Assembly (NCBI GenBank): GCA_959347315.1 | Contig: OY365817.1 | Span: forward strand, 5,763,731 to 5,827,730 | Length of the DNA stretch: 64,000 nt | Direction of reading: 5' to 3' | DNA from: Bimastos eiseni | Lineage: Eukaryota; Annelida; Clitellata; Crassiclitellata; Lumbricidae | In this document: positions 24,301 through 38,300 of the stretch, piece by piece | Layout of the letters: every line of letters begins with the position of its first letter | Numbering within the stretch: position 1 is the stretch's first letter | Made by a program: the position numbers and the translations under genes | The notes under the pieces: model-generated | Told to the model about the DNA's origin: nothing | The model's database searches: none | The model's input: only the letters and a program-made list of their open reading frames with translations

Positions 24301-27300
24301 GATGTTTCTAATGATATGTAATGAATTGGTTGTGTTTATGCTTCTAACAATGACAGGGATCTCATTATTTTGTATTACATCTGGTTTTGCGCAATGCCTT
24401 CAAATCACGTGTGCTGATTCGATCTTGCTACTTTGCTCTCATCCTCTCGACTTCATTTCAAGCATTTATTCTTCATGGTTTCAGCAACATTGATTGAGTT
24501 ATGTTACATGTGTATACTGGATACCTCTTCAAGTCCCAAAGATGATAGATAGAGATGAATGAACTAACGGAAGGCAATGATGTGGTAGTTTACAAAAGGC
24601 ACATATCCTCAAATGCAGTTAGTAAAATGCTGCAATAGTTTTGAGTCGGAATGGATACACCGACTCAAAACTATTGCAGCATTTTGATTTACCATCGGCC
24701 CAATCTGCACCAGAACGTAAATGCTTCCTATTGAACTAACTGTATTTGAGGATTTGTGCCTCTCGTGGACTGCCACATCATGCCTTCCGTTTGTTGATTC
24801 GTCTCTATCTATCATCCACTCACTCTCTCCTCATTGTTGTTCTTCAATGAACTATCTTCACTTCTACAACTCATCTGTTACGAATATATCATGTAATCAT
24901 ATATTTAATATCACAGTTTGTTAATTTCAATCGTCTGCTCTTTTTATTATATATATGATGCCGTGGTTGACTGTCAAAGGCTAAATCTGCCTCTTTGAGC
25001 CACATCTTCAGAGATGCTTACTCCAGTCTGCATTCTCATAGGGTACAAGCACATGCATGCATCTATGTGTGTATCAGGGCTGTTAACAATACTGAAAAAA
25101 AGTATTGCAATACCAATACCAATACTTCATCATAAAAAGTATAGCAATACCAATACCAATACTTCATCATAAAAAGTATAGCAATACCAATACCAATACT
25201 TTTTCTTAAAAGTATTGCAATACCAATACTTTCACCAATACTTTTCGATGAGCAAGTTTCCTGTTTATTTACACAAAACATGTGCTAAAGAAAAAGCAGT
25301 AAATTTACAATATTTTGTTTGCATACAAAAATCAGTATAACTACAATATTATTATTTTCACATGCCAAAAATGAGTATAATTACAACAATCATTTTTACA
25401 TAAAGATCGGAGTAACTACAATTATTATTTTTACATACAAGCATTATGAAGGTGTCACAATGTAGGGGAGAATGTCCTGCATTGGGTAAATTTTTACATT
25501 TTCAAGTACAGAATTGGTGTTGGTTGTAGCACTTGTATTTTGTTTTAATTATCAGAAACAGCAACGTTTTATGGGTCGAATACGGTTAAACAACAATATT
25601 GTTCAAAGAGTAAACTCAAAAATATTGGTGTTTTCCTTGCTGGCAAAAAAGTGTCCCAATGCAGACCACCATGGGAAGCATTGGGTCACTTTTAGATATT
25701 AATGCACCCGATTATTGTTAGCTGTAGTACTTGCATTTTCTTTTAATTAATAGAAATAGTAACGTTTATGGATCGAATGTGGTTATACAACAACATTGTT
25801 CCAAGAGTAAACTCAAAAATATTAGTATTTTCAATTGGGCTACTGGTACAAACTGCCCAATGCACACCATCATGGGGAGCATTGGGACAGAGTGTGGGTC
25901 AATTTTTACATTTTAATGCACACAATCGGTGGTATCTGCAGTATATGTGTTTTGTTTTAATTATCAGAAACAGCAATGTTTTATGGATCGAATATGGTTA
26001 TACAGCAAAATTGTTCCAAGTGTAAACTCCAAAAATTTAATATTTTCCTTAGTGGTGAAAATTGTCCCAATGCAGGCCATGAGTGTTGTCCCAATGCAGG
26101 CCATGAGTGTTGTCCCAATGCAGGCCATCAACGGTCAGTGACTAACGTTTTTGATAGTAGCGCAACTATGCTGTATACGACCTCCAAACTTTACCCCATG
26201 CTTCGCAATATACTGTCCTATTAAAAGTAGTTTACAGAAATTGTAGGCTAAATCAGCACAAAGCGTCTTGTGCGTTGACTGACATTAAACTATTAATATT
26301 TACTTTTTTTACCTAAAAAATAGATTTGATGTTTATCTGTTATACGCTATCTTCTTGTCTGTCTAAGACATGATGATCTTCTTTGCGACATTAAATACGT
26401 TCGCTAGGTGACGCACATTCGATACAATGATGGACCAGGCTTGATACCGCTACTGACCCAATGCAGGACATTCTCCCCTACCATTTTGCCCCATATGTAG
26501 AAAAACCATCATTTCATAATGTTTAGGCCTACTATTCAAGCCTGCTACACGGTGGCCTATCGGTAATGCCTAGGATAAGGAGATGAGCACCTCTTCGGCG
26601 TTCCGATTAAATTTGACTCCTGTAATAACTCGTCATCATTTGCTTATACTGTTCTTGTAATTATACTGCGGTTTGTCTGTTTGAAATTAAAGGAAGATTA
26701 TTATTATTAATATTATTATTATTATTGTTAATGCGCTTGCTTGCGGAGCATCCGGTTGTGGGTTCGACTCCCTGTAATGACCCTGGGCAAGTTGTTTGTG
26801 CACACATGACTCTGTCACCAAGCAGTAAGCTGGGAAGTAAACGGCAAGTCCTGCGATATCACTGCCCCGTGGCCCACGTGCCCAGGACCTTGGGATTCGT
26901 ACATTGCCGTCTCAAAGGCCTGGGAAAAGGAGATAAGCACCTCTCCAATGTTTCGTATGGTATACGGGCAGACTTTACTACTCAAGGATGTGTGTAGAGG
27001 GGAAAACAATACCTATATGCCTGGTACTTGTAATTGTAATTGAAAACTTATATGGCACCACTCATAATCTGAGGCGCTCATGACTACACAAAGCTAGGAA
27101 AGTCTTAAGGCACTTGCAATAGGCGGCAGAGGTAAGAGAGACCAGCTTTTCCCGAAGAGAAAGGGGAGACTGTTCCAGTTGGTGGGACCCACAAAGGCGA
27201 GGCTCCTGGATTGTGCTGTGGCAGAGCGCATGTGAGTTCCCTTCCCTATTTATATATTCCTTCCGTTCACACCATAGATCGTAGATAATAACAAGAGACA

Positions 27301-30300
27301 ACTTTCTGAGCGTGATGATATATTGCTCACCATTTCTTGATTGCAAATATTTCAAGTGGAATAGAAATGTTATAATTTTTATTACGGTGAGAATAAAGTA
27401 TTGGTATCGCGTATCAGTGACTGGCTAAAAAAGTATCGCGATACACACGTGATACCGACCAAAATAAACAATCGCGATACACGCTGCGATACTGCAAAAA
27501 GATCGCCGATACCAAAGTATCGCGATACTTTATCAAGATATTAACAGCCCTGGTGTGTATGTGTAATGTAATCTAATCTAGCATTTCTATAGCGCCGCTC
27601 GAATCAGCAACGGCCATCTGCAAGGGAACAGGAAAGTAGAGCTGTACCGATAATCGGGCTGATTATCAGACATATCGGCAATGATGGGCACTTTTAACTA
27701 CTGTAGTATTAACTAGTAGTTATAACTACTATAGAAGTAGTTGCCTAGTAGTTATAACTAGTTTTTAAGAAGTAGTTTAAAAAATAGTTATAACTACCTT
27801 TATTAAGTAGTTATAAGTTAACTACAATATTTCACATTAACTACATTTTTTCCTATTTACTGGTTTCGTCTTACAGGAGTTTCTGTTATTTCACAACAAA
27901 CATGGACGTTGCCCAAATAATCGCATGAGTAAATTTGCTGTGTAATTGTTTCTTTAGAATGTGTTCATAGGCCTACTATTGTGAAGAAGAGGGTTCCTCT
28001 CAGAACTATAGAGTATAACTCAGGCGTTATGCCTGTATAATGGCATACCTGGAGATTGTTGCTGGATAAGAACTAGAGTAAAGGGGTTGAGTCTAATGAG
28101 GAAAGCAGTTAGTATGGGGCTGGATGATCACAAGTGGTTCACGGGTGGGGTACAAGTGGGCCTGAGAGAGGCAACTGTCCAGTCAAAAATGACAGGGGCG
28201 AGACAGAGACAGAGAGAGACACAACAGTAAGAGACTGGCTGGAGAGACCATGCTGGGGTCGTCTTAGATCTGAGGAGCGATTGGCAACCTAGGATGAATG
28301 GAAGAAGCAGGGTTGATGCAAAGAGCAAAAGGTGGGATTGGCAGGGATATTTTATAGAGCATAGGTACTAGGGAGCCAATACTATCAAACCTCCACTTCG
28401 TTTGATATGAGGCAACTGATAGCCTCAAAGTCCTTTATGTGGCAGGGATGGTTTCTGGCATTCTAACTAAAAGCAGTTAGAATTCTGTCTGGCATCAATA
28501 TGTTAGTATTTATCACTAAAAGAGTAGACAGGCCTATATTAAACACTATCCAATAGTTTCCATTTAATTGTATTTAGGCCTAGACATTTTTGTAGTTGTT
28601 ACAAGTTGGCTGATGTTACTGCTAAACTGTGCTCTGATCAGGGATCTTTGTAGCATGTGCTAGTAGTTCTAGTCCTTGTTAGTTTACAATTAGATATGTC
28701 ATTGTGTTTCTGATCATTTTTATTATTTACGTTGAATATCACTATATCGGCAATTAATGCTGGCAATAAATTTGCATACTGCAATGCACCATGACATAAC
28801 ATTAGCAAAGTGGTTTTAAAAGTAGTTAACTACTTATGTGATAGTTACAAAAGTAGTTATAATTACTTGTTATCTAAAGTAGTTAAATAGTAGCTATAAC
28901 TACATATTTTGAAAGTAGTTAGAAAGTAGTTTTAACTACTAGTCAAGTAGTTGGTGCCCATCACTGCATATCGGCGGTATAATCGAGTATCAGCAATGAT
29001 AATCGGTATTGAAAATTAATTTTTTTATTTTATGATATTATTTTCAGTCTTTAAGAGCAAAATGAGGACAGCATCATTATTTTCTCAAGCTTATAAATTG
29101 ATCATTTCCCCCTATCCCTAGGCCTCTCCATCCTATCCCTAGGCTTCTGGATTGCAGGTGAGAGGCTCTTTGTACCCCCTTAATTACCCTAGACAGCTAC
29201 ATGTATGCTGTCTCTGCTGGCTGTTAGCTAGCCACAGGTGGCACCTTGTTGAGACTATTGTAGACCAAAGTGGCAGGTCATAACTGTGGCTTGTGAGGGT
29301 GAGGGAATGGCATTTAGATTTATATATAAATATATATAATATGTCTGTTAGAGATAGATAGAAAGTGATCCTATATCTGAATTTACTACCAGTAATGATG
29401 TAATCATAATAGTTCAAGGTTTAGTGAGAAAAGTGATGATGAAAGCCCACAACACTGATTCTAATTTTACATGGTGCGACAGAGACCATTTTTCGCGTGA
29501 ACCCATACCATATTACCGTCACCTGGGAAAAGGTTTACCTGACAAAAGAGAAGAAGCGGCAGTAACATCAAGGTATAATTATTTATTTTATTACGTAATT
29601 CATAACAGGCATTTTTTTATATTTCTAATTTTGAAAGTAAACTCCTAACCATTATTATGGCTGATTCAAACAGCAAATGTCTACAATAGGTAGGCAGTAG
29701 CAGTAGCAGTAGGCCAATCTTATAGAACCGGACATTTTGGTAAAACACAATGAAATTATCCGTATCGTCTGCTATAATCGGTAGTGGCAATTTCAATAAT
29801 CGGTAGTAATCAGTATCGACATAATCGTTAAAAAGTGATATCGATACAGCTCTACAGGAAAGTCTTGAGGCATCTCTGAAACTGGCAAGGTAAGTAGGTC
29901 AGTAAATCCAGATGCAGAGACTGTGGAAGACAGTTCCAAGCTGAAGGGCCAACCTAGGTAGAGCTGTGCCGATATCACTTTTTGAAAATTATGCTGATAC
30001 AGAGTATTGCCGATTGTTGAAATTGCTGATACGGATTCATTGTGTTTTCCAAGATGTCCGTTTAATAAGATTGGCGTACTGCTACTGCCTACTATTGTAG
30101 CACATAAGACTTTTGCTGCTGGCGTCCGCCATAATAATGGTTAGGGGTTTACTTTCAAAATTATAAATGCTTGTTATACATTACGGAATAAAATAAACAA
30201 ATATGCCTTGACTTCTTCTCTTTTGTCAGGTAAGCCTTTTCCCAGGTGAACCAGCTAGTCTTAAACTGGTATGGGTACATGTGGAAAACGATCTCTGTCA

Positions 30301-32296
30301 CACCATGTAAAATTAGAATCAGCGTTGTGGGCTATCATCATCAATATTCTCGCGAAACCTTGAACGATTGTGATTGATTTTCAATGTCTCTGGTAGTAAA
30401 TTTAGACATACGATCACTTTCTATCTCTAACAAGCATATATATATTATATATATATATATATACAGTGATTGAATTGTTGGGGGGTTGGGGTTGGGGTGG
30501 TTCAACCCCCCAGTTCATTTTTCAATCCCCCTCGTTAATTCTCAAAAATTACCTTGTGGGTCAGGGCACACTCCCCCAGATAAACTTTCAGTGGCTAAGT
30601 GTATCTTAACTGGGTCCCTAGCGCTCAAGGCTTTGATTATGATATTTTTTATGTAAAAAATCGCCATGTTACATTTTCAGTAACATAACAATATCTAGTA
30701 GGCAATTGCGTGTGTCTGCACTATTCTGAATATACAGAGTTGCCTATGAAAATGAAGTGGCTCGGTGAGGATGATAATATTACACTGAGTATTTCTTGAA
30801 GCCTCATCAGTCAGCACTACTATAGGGGGTCGACATATAAGTCTCGGGCAGTGTCAGAGAGAGGGCATGACTTCTGACCACTTTATACGCTGTGTGCCCA
30901 CTGCATGTACTGGGATGATATTGAGATGAAGCCCATGTACAGCAGTGATATGGAATCTGCCACTGACCTAAATTTGTAGTTGGTATGTACCAGCAAACCA
31001 CTTTCAGCACTGCATGAATGAGCTTACAGAAGTTTGGATTCTCCCACCAAATCGATTTCCGATACTGAAGAATGTGATGGTCCTGATGAAGAAACTGAAC
31101 CAGCGATAACTAAATTAAGATGATGTGACAGTGTAGCTGAGAAGGCTGAAAAATCAAAGGCTGGTAAGTGTGCATGAAAAATGTCGTTCTCACAGAAATT
31201 ACTAAGACCAAAGACTGCATAGCTGGCCTCTAGGCAGTTACGGTTTGAGTATCTCCACTTTTCTCAATTTTCACTCCTTTAAAATGTCTAGCCTTTCACT
31301 CTTCAATCATCATGGCCCTAAAATTCTTTCAATAGAGCAAATTTGGCGAAAAACAAGTTGCAAAAGTAAGCAAAGAATTTCCTGTTAATGAAATACAAGC
31401 AGCGTACTATAGTGTAAGAGTATGGCATGTTCAACAACAGTGATGGGACAATGTTAGGTATACGCCTAACAAGTTAAGTTAACGACTTTGATAGTGCTGC
31501 CTGTATCTTGAGCTGATTTAGTCATTTAACGATTTAGTCAAATTGATCTCTATCATACCAGGGAAAGAAACAGACTGATTAACATTATGTTGATGACTTC
31601 TTTATGGTTTGTATTTGTATTCATGGCCCTTCCTCTCGCGCACTGGAATGTCCACAAGTGTGTTATAAGTTGGTTGAAGCCAGGCAAACCTGGAGCCCTG
31701 GAAAAAGCTATAGGCTTGCCAACAGTTGAAATTGCAAGAGTTCAAAATTAATTAAAACTATTATGGTGTCCGGTTTTCATTTATATCATTTCATTCTTGG
31801 TAAAGTCATAATAATGTTTGCTGTGTATTAGTATAGCCTACCTACTGTAGATCAGTCTAGGTCACCAGCACTACTGATTCTTGTATACTTTGGTAGTAAA
31901 TGAAACTGGGACTCAAATATGATAACTACCTGAACAGCTTAAATGTGCATGTTGTTTGTAAAATACCATTGTAAGCTCCTAGGGTGTTTATAGATGACGT
32001 CAGCAGCCAATGTTACCCTGATATGCATGTTGTTTTTAAAATTACCAATGTAAGCCCCTGTGGTGTCTATATTTGAAGTCAGCAGCCAATGTTACTCTGA
32101 TAAATGTCATTTAACTGATGATTGAACAAAACACAGCTATAAGCTCAAATTTGTGTCCCCACACCCACCCACTGTCACCCTTTACAATTTAACCTCTGTA
32201 TAATGGTTTAAGGTCCCTATAAATTATGGTTGGGACATCTTGACATGTGGATAATTTTCAACCCCCCCAGTTCAAATTTGACAATTCAAACACTTT

Positions 32297-32346
<50 letters not shown>

Positions 32347-35300
32347 ATGCCATTCACTCCCCACACAAGCCACAGTTATGGACCTGCCACTTGGTCTACA
32401 ATAGCCTCAACAAGGTGCCAACCGGTGTGCCAGTTAGCAGCCAGCAGAAAGGATAAAGTGTAGTTACCTAGGGTTATTAAGTGGGTTCAAAGCCTTTCAT
32501 GAGCACTGTGATCCAGAGATGGAGAGATAGGGGTAATTATCAATTTACAAGCATGAGAAAATAATGATGCAACGGTCATTTTGCTCTTAGAGACTGAAAA
32601 TAATATCATGAAATAAAAAATATTTTAATATTGGGGCCTATTATCATTGCCTATACTCAATATGGCCAATATGTCTGATAATTGGCCTGATTAATTCGCC
32701 AACCGACTAATCGGTACAGATCTAAACATAGGCAAAGCTCTTCAACTGGGCAGTAGCAGAGTGCATGTGCGCAACAACAAGAAGCCATGAACAGAAGACA
32801 AGACGCAAGGAGGCCCTTACAGGTAAAGGGGACATCAAAGTGCAGAAAAGTCTCAGAGGCCACCCCAAGTAGGCAGTTGTGCATAAGGGAAATGGTTTTA
32901 AACTGTATACGCTTTTGAATAGGGAACCATTGGAATGAGTCCCGAATAAAGCATGAAATATTGCCAAACTTTGGAATGCCACCTATCAGACAAGCAGCAG
33001 AATTAAGAATAGACTGAAGTTTGAGAGAATCGAAGGAAGAAAGACCATTGAAAAGCAGGATCTGGAAACTGAGTTGATCTGATTACTGAAAGTAAGGTTA
33101 AGATCCAAGACAATTCCCAGGTCACAAACAAAATATGAAAAATGGTTAAGGGGAAACTGTAATTATTTTATCCAAATAAAGCATCAACTATCTCAACTGA
33201 ACTTTAATCCATTTATGATGCTCTTCTATTTCTCTCTACATGTGCTGTGGCTTTTCTTCTGATCAAAGGTCGTCGTCATCTGTAGAATTCACATCTATCA
33301 CCATTCTACTTTGCTTTGTCTTATCATCTCGCTTCTTAAACAGCCCGCCACACGTTTGCTTTTTCTGGTGAATTCACAAATTAACATGATATATTTGATT
33401 ATTGATTTATAATGTCTCTAGTAAACAAATGCTCAGTGGCGCGTTTATCTATAGGCGCACTAGGCACGTGCCTAGGGCCCCCAAATCTCAGGGGGCCCCC
33501 AAATGATGAAAACATTAAATACAAAATAACGTCTCATGTGCTAACACCCAAATCTCAGGGGGGCCCCAAATGATGAAAACTTTAAATACAAAATAATGTC
33601 TCATGTGCTAACACATGAATGAAAACATTTCATACAAAATAACATCTCAGTGGACCATCACATGAATGAAAACGTTAAATGCAACATGACATCTCAGGGG
33701 CTCCCAAATGAACAAAAACATTAAATAAAAAGTAACATCTCAGGGCGCCCCCCAAATGAATGAAAACATTAAATACAATATGACTTCCCAGAGGCTCCCA
33801 AATTAATGAAAACATTAATTACAAAATAACACTCCAGAGGTTCCCAGATCAATGAATACGTCTCATACAAAATAACAGCTCAGGGAGCCTAAATTAATGA
33901 AAACATTTAATACAAAATAACATCTTAGGGGCCCCCAAATGAAGGAAAACTTTTCATACAAAATAATATGTCTCACGTTTGAAATATTTTAAGTATAATA
34001 ATTTATATTCTCTATTTATGCAGCCAAGCATTCACATGACAGGTGTATTGTAGTAATTCATAATTGCTTTGCTAATGTGAATATCAATTGGCTCGATTAG
34101 CTGTGTTGGTACGAGCGAAGGCTGCGTGTTATGGGCTTCTTTGTCACCAGAAGTTGTCTTACTGTTTAATTAAGTGAAATTTTAAAATAAAGTTGCATAT
34201 TTCGATATTTGATGTGATTCACATATCTCAGACTCCTTCCCCTTCCTCACAAATTGTCACAGATGTATGACGCCTCCAATGGGTGCGTGACGTTATTTGT
34301 AAACGGGTCCCTCAGACTCGGTGTATCAATTTGGAGGGCCCTAAAAACGTTTGCGCCTAGGGCCTCGTTTTCCGTAAATGCGACTCTGCAAATGCTCATC
34401 TTTACTAAACTATTGCCCATTTTCTGTTAAACTGTTGTCTTTCTGCAGCGGATGTCAGATGAAGGAGGGTAATTGATTTCTTATGCATCTGATATTTTTT
34501 AATTACTGCTGTGATCTGTAGAATTATGTGAAAGTTGAAGATGAGGAAGTAGACGATGAGAAAGAAAACAAGGTCAGTTCATCGTCAACTAATTCTCTTT
34601 CTATGTTGAGACACTGATGCAGTGTTCTCTACTGAACCCTGTTTCATAGCAACCAGACTAATGCAGCACCTGCAGCTAGAGCCAACTAAAGTTAATGCTT
34701 GAGAAAAGGTTTCTGTTAATATATTTACCATATTATTTTGTGTTTCCAAATAGTGATAGGTTGATGAAATGAAATGAGAAATGAATGATGATTGTCGTTG
34801 ATTAACTTGTTCAGTCTTACTAGGTAATTGTGTGGACAAACTTCATTCATAATTCCTAGCAAAGGCAAACTACAAAAGTGCAGTCAATGAAACTATACTA
34901 ATGTGTTAATTTTGGCTGTTGTGAATGATTGAGTAGTTCTTAGACTGTGGTTTTTAACCATTTGTATTTTTTGCAAATTTGTCACGATTATGCCATTATG
35001 AGTGAGTTACAACAATCATGATGCCTAGAAATCGTGTTTAAGTTAATGAAAGAAGACATTTTTAGTCTGATGAGGTCTTACTGGTGAAAATTTCATCTGT
35101 ACGAAAGTGAATAGATTTGTTCGGACTGAACATGATGTAATAACCCACGGCATGGTTAAACAGAAGTTTCAAACATCAATAAATAACAACATCTCAGTTG
35201 TTCTATTAGAAAGTTCTTCTGATCCTGAAATCTGGAATAAATGGAGTTTCTACTGCTTTGTAGCTTCTAATACTTTGATGTTTCTTTTCTGTGGTTTTAA

Positions 35301-38300
35301 TTTGCTTACAACAATCGTTCCTACACTTAAGAAGGTAATTACTATTAATATGCTCACCCTTTATTCACATTCAGGCATATTTTGTTTTAATTTTCAAAAG
35401 TCCTTTAACAGAGAACAGAAATGAACTGTTACCTGTTTGATTCAATTTATATCAGCAGTTTCTTAATGTCTTATGTTGATGCTTCTCTCTCTCTCTCTCT
35501 CTCTCTCTCTTCACACTCCTCACCCTCTTCTCCACTTCATCATGCACTCATCGTCACAATTCCCCTTTTCCTTATTCCCTACGACTTCCTCCTCAACAAC
35601 CCTGCATTCCCTTTCCTAACCCTCTTCGTCATCCTAACCCCTCTTCTTCCCCTAACAGCCCGAGCCCTCTGCATTCCTACCAACTCGCTTTTACCGGCAA
35701 AGGTTTCAAGTGAATAACTGTAAATGTGTGGAAATGCATCAACGAAATAGTGTATAGACACTGATGCATACAAAGTACATACCCACCTGATTGACTGTGC
35801 AAACAATTGCCAGCTCTATACCTGCTATGTGTATCTCCAAAACCGTCCATTCATAAAAGAAATAGGTGTGGCAGACAGAAATCATGTGCTCATGTACACT
35901 GTACAGCATTCGTAGGTCGGGGACCAACGTGTGTCGATCCTGACGACTGAAAAGAAAACTTTCCTTGGGGGTCTTGAAACAGGTTTTTGGCCCTGGAGGC
36001 CTGGAAAATGGTGTGCGCAGGTTTCCGGAATCCCTCGACCGAGCCAACGGTGAAGGTTTCGAGTGAATAGCTATAAAACTGTGCAAATGCATTAACGGAC
36101 ACAGACATTATTCTTCCTTTATTTATATCGATATACATCATATCATCAGATAATCTGATGCCCTGACTGAGGCACTGATACCCGTCATGTCACAGTAGCT
36201 GTTTGGCTGAGGGTTCAATTAATGACATGGATTGTGAGGGTACATGAGAGCAGCTCTGCTTCTGATCAATTGGTTGCTGTGTAAGACCTGAGGCATGTCA
36301 TTAATCAACATTTGCTCAGCACTGTATATTGATATTTTCTTAACACTGTAGCAATATAAATGCATAAATGCTAATAATAATGTTGATGTGATATGCATGT
36401 GGCAATGGTGGTTGTGGTGGTATATATATATATGATGATGATGTTGATGATTATTATTATTATTATTCATTCTTGTTGCCGTTTTATGACAATAAGCCCA
36501 ATGAGTATTTCATTCACTGAATTCGATGTTTTCCTTTTGTTTATAATGATCTAAGTCTTCTCATTCATTCATTTTAACATTTATATTGCACACTGTGTAC
36601 TCACTGGCGCTCCCAACCCTACCATGGCAATTAAAATCAGTCTTGAGCAACTTATGAAACAAATTAGTTGGTACATGGTTGGTACACTCTAAAAACGTCT
36701 ACGTCAGAATCAACGTATATCATAACATAGTACTACGTTGTATATGTCCTGAGTAATACTACGTTAGATTGACGTAGTAAGCTCTGCAACATATTGAACT
36801 GCGTTAAACCTTCTAACGTCGATCAACGCAGTTTACAGGGTAGCATACGATTTCTGTCTGCTGAATAATTATAGTTACAATTCAAAGAGTCGGTTTTGAC
36901 AGAAAACCTTCATATTGAATAATTCTACATTTGCAAAAATAATTACAATTTTAGGGATTCGAACCCACGCCATTAACTCCACTAAAGAGCTCAAGGCAAA
37001 CACATACCCATTCGGCTAATCTACATCTGCTGAACAACATGGTCAAAACTTGCACTTAACTCATTGCATTCCGAACGACCATACCATGTCTGTTTCTCTA
37101 ACAGTTGTTTTTGTTAGTATACTTTTTACCAGAGGTGTAGCAAGGTTTTGTAAAGTGGGGGGGCATAATTTTAAAAAAAGTGCAGAAATTTTTTTTTGCC
37201 CTTCCACTTTTTGAATTTTGCCCCCCAGAAATTTGAAAAATGGGAGCACAAATTATCTTAACAAACGTATTCTTAAAAATCCATTGGATAAACATAAAAA
37301 AGAACCGATTTGGGAGGCACATGGGGGGGCACTGAGCACTAAAACTGGGGGGCTTTGCCCCCCCCCCAATTTCAAAACTTTCTGTATGGAGATTTTATTT
37401 TTAAATACGTCGCACTGCAGAATCGATTGATAGCAAATGCAGTTCATCATGTGTATTCATGCGCACGACGCTATGTGAGGTTCGAAATATGCGAACTTCT
37501 CTAAATAATTTTATTCACGGTAATTCTCATGTATGAGGACATCGAATTATTTAATAAATGTTGATTTATCTGCTTAATAAAATTATTATTAAAAACCCAA
37601 GTTGCCTAGTGTACATGATTGTATCCGAACTACATTTTGCGCACAAGCATACAAAATAGGGTAATAAGGATACAACGTATTACTACGTCAGATGAGGGTA
37701 ACCAACCATGACCTTTTCTTTCCATTTGCATCTTTCCATCATTTTCGGTACAACTGCAGACCTTGGTAGCACAGATCTGGTTGACTTCTTAAGGGGTTTT
37801 AAGCTAGAGATGTCAGAAAGTGTTGTCTGTTATGTAATCCAGTGCTTCCCAACCTGTGAATGCCGGCGGATGGCTCGCACTTAGTTTAGGTCTTGCAGAG
37901 TGAATCAAGAGTAAGTTTCTTGTTTCACTCTACAGACCTAAACTGAGTGCTATAATTCATAGCAAAAAGCACTTACAAGGCAATCAGGCATATTGCACAT
38001 TAGGTGATGGTCACAGAATTGTCTAAACATGCATTGTAATCACTTTTTATACAGTTGATAAAGAAAATAATAATTAGTGAACAGGACACTGCTTCAGCTG
38101 CAAAAAAAAGATGAAAAATCCTTCTGCTGGTCAGTCTCGCTGAAAAGGTTGGGAAGGGAAGGAGATTGGATTTGCCAATTTCAGATGACCAGAATAGCTG
38201 AGCTGTGTCATTGAAATAAATTTAACTCAATCAATACTCTGTGGCCGACATTCATCAGCATCTCTGCAGAATGAGATTAGATGAGTTTGTGCATTTAGTA

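Larger units (their letters stand above)
25075..27552. mobile_element. hAT element, target duplication GTGTGTAT, with nested insertions
   Basis: 2478 bp, flanked by exact octamers GTGTGTAT (25067-25074 and 27553-27560). The termini are CAGGGCTGTTAACAATACTG and, inward from 27552, CAGGGCTGTTAATATCTTG. Subterminal repeats CAATACCAATACC (left) and GTATCGCGATAC (right) are present. No transposase remains; the interior is filled by a 25-bp-TIR element (25463-26480), SINE sequence and a LINE fragment. Confidence 0.9.
29959..32724. mobile_element. hAT element A', inverted second copy, target duplication AACCTAGG/AACATAGG
   Basis: 2766 bp, flanked by octamers matching at 7 of 8. The termini are TAGAGCTGTGCCGAT and, inward from 32724, TAGATCTGTACCGAT. 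Interior segments (for example the CCACAGTTATGGACCTGCC region near 32370) are the reverse complement of parts of element A near 29200-29330. A further element (30464-32294) sits in its TA-rich tract. Confidence 0.88.
27576..33130 (-). pseudogene. L2/CR1-like LINE reverse transcriptase, minus strand, broken by two hAT insertions
   Basis: Three pieces, 27576-27636, 29855-29958 and 32725-33130, read continuously on the minus strand once the two inserts and their target duplications are ignored. Motifs include [16 protein letters not shown] at about 33085-33130 and [11 protein letters not shown] near 29900-29950, followed by the TATAGAAATGCTAG 3' end. Several stops show decay. The LINE is older than the inserts. 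Confidence 0.75.

Noticed and set aside
35694..36099. Solo or paired LTRs
   Set aside because: The two direct repeats are only about 50 bases, diverged, and lack TG...CA ends or a primer site.
36951..37026. Functional tRNA gene
   Set aside because: A and B boxes are present but the acceptor stem does not pair and the T stem has a mismatch.
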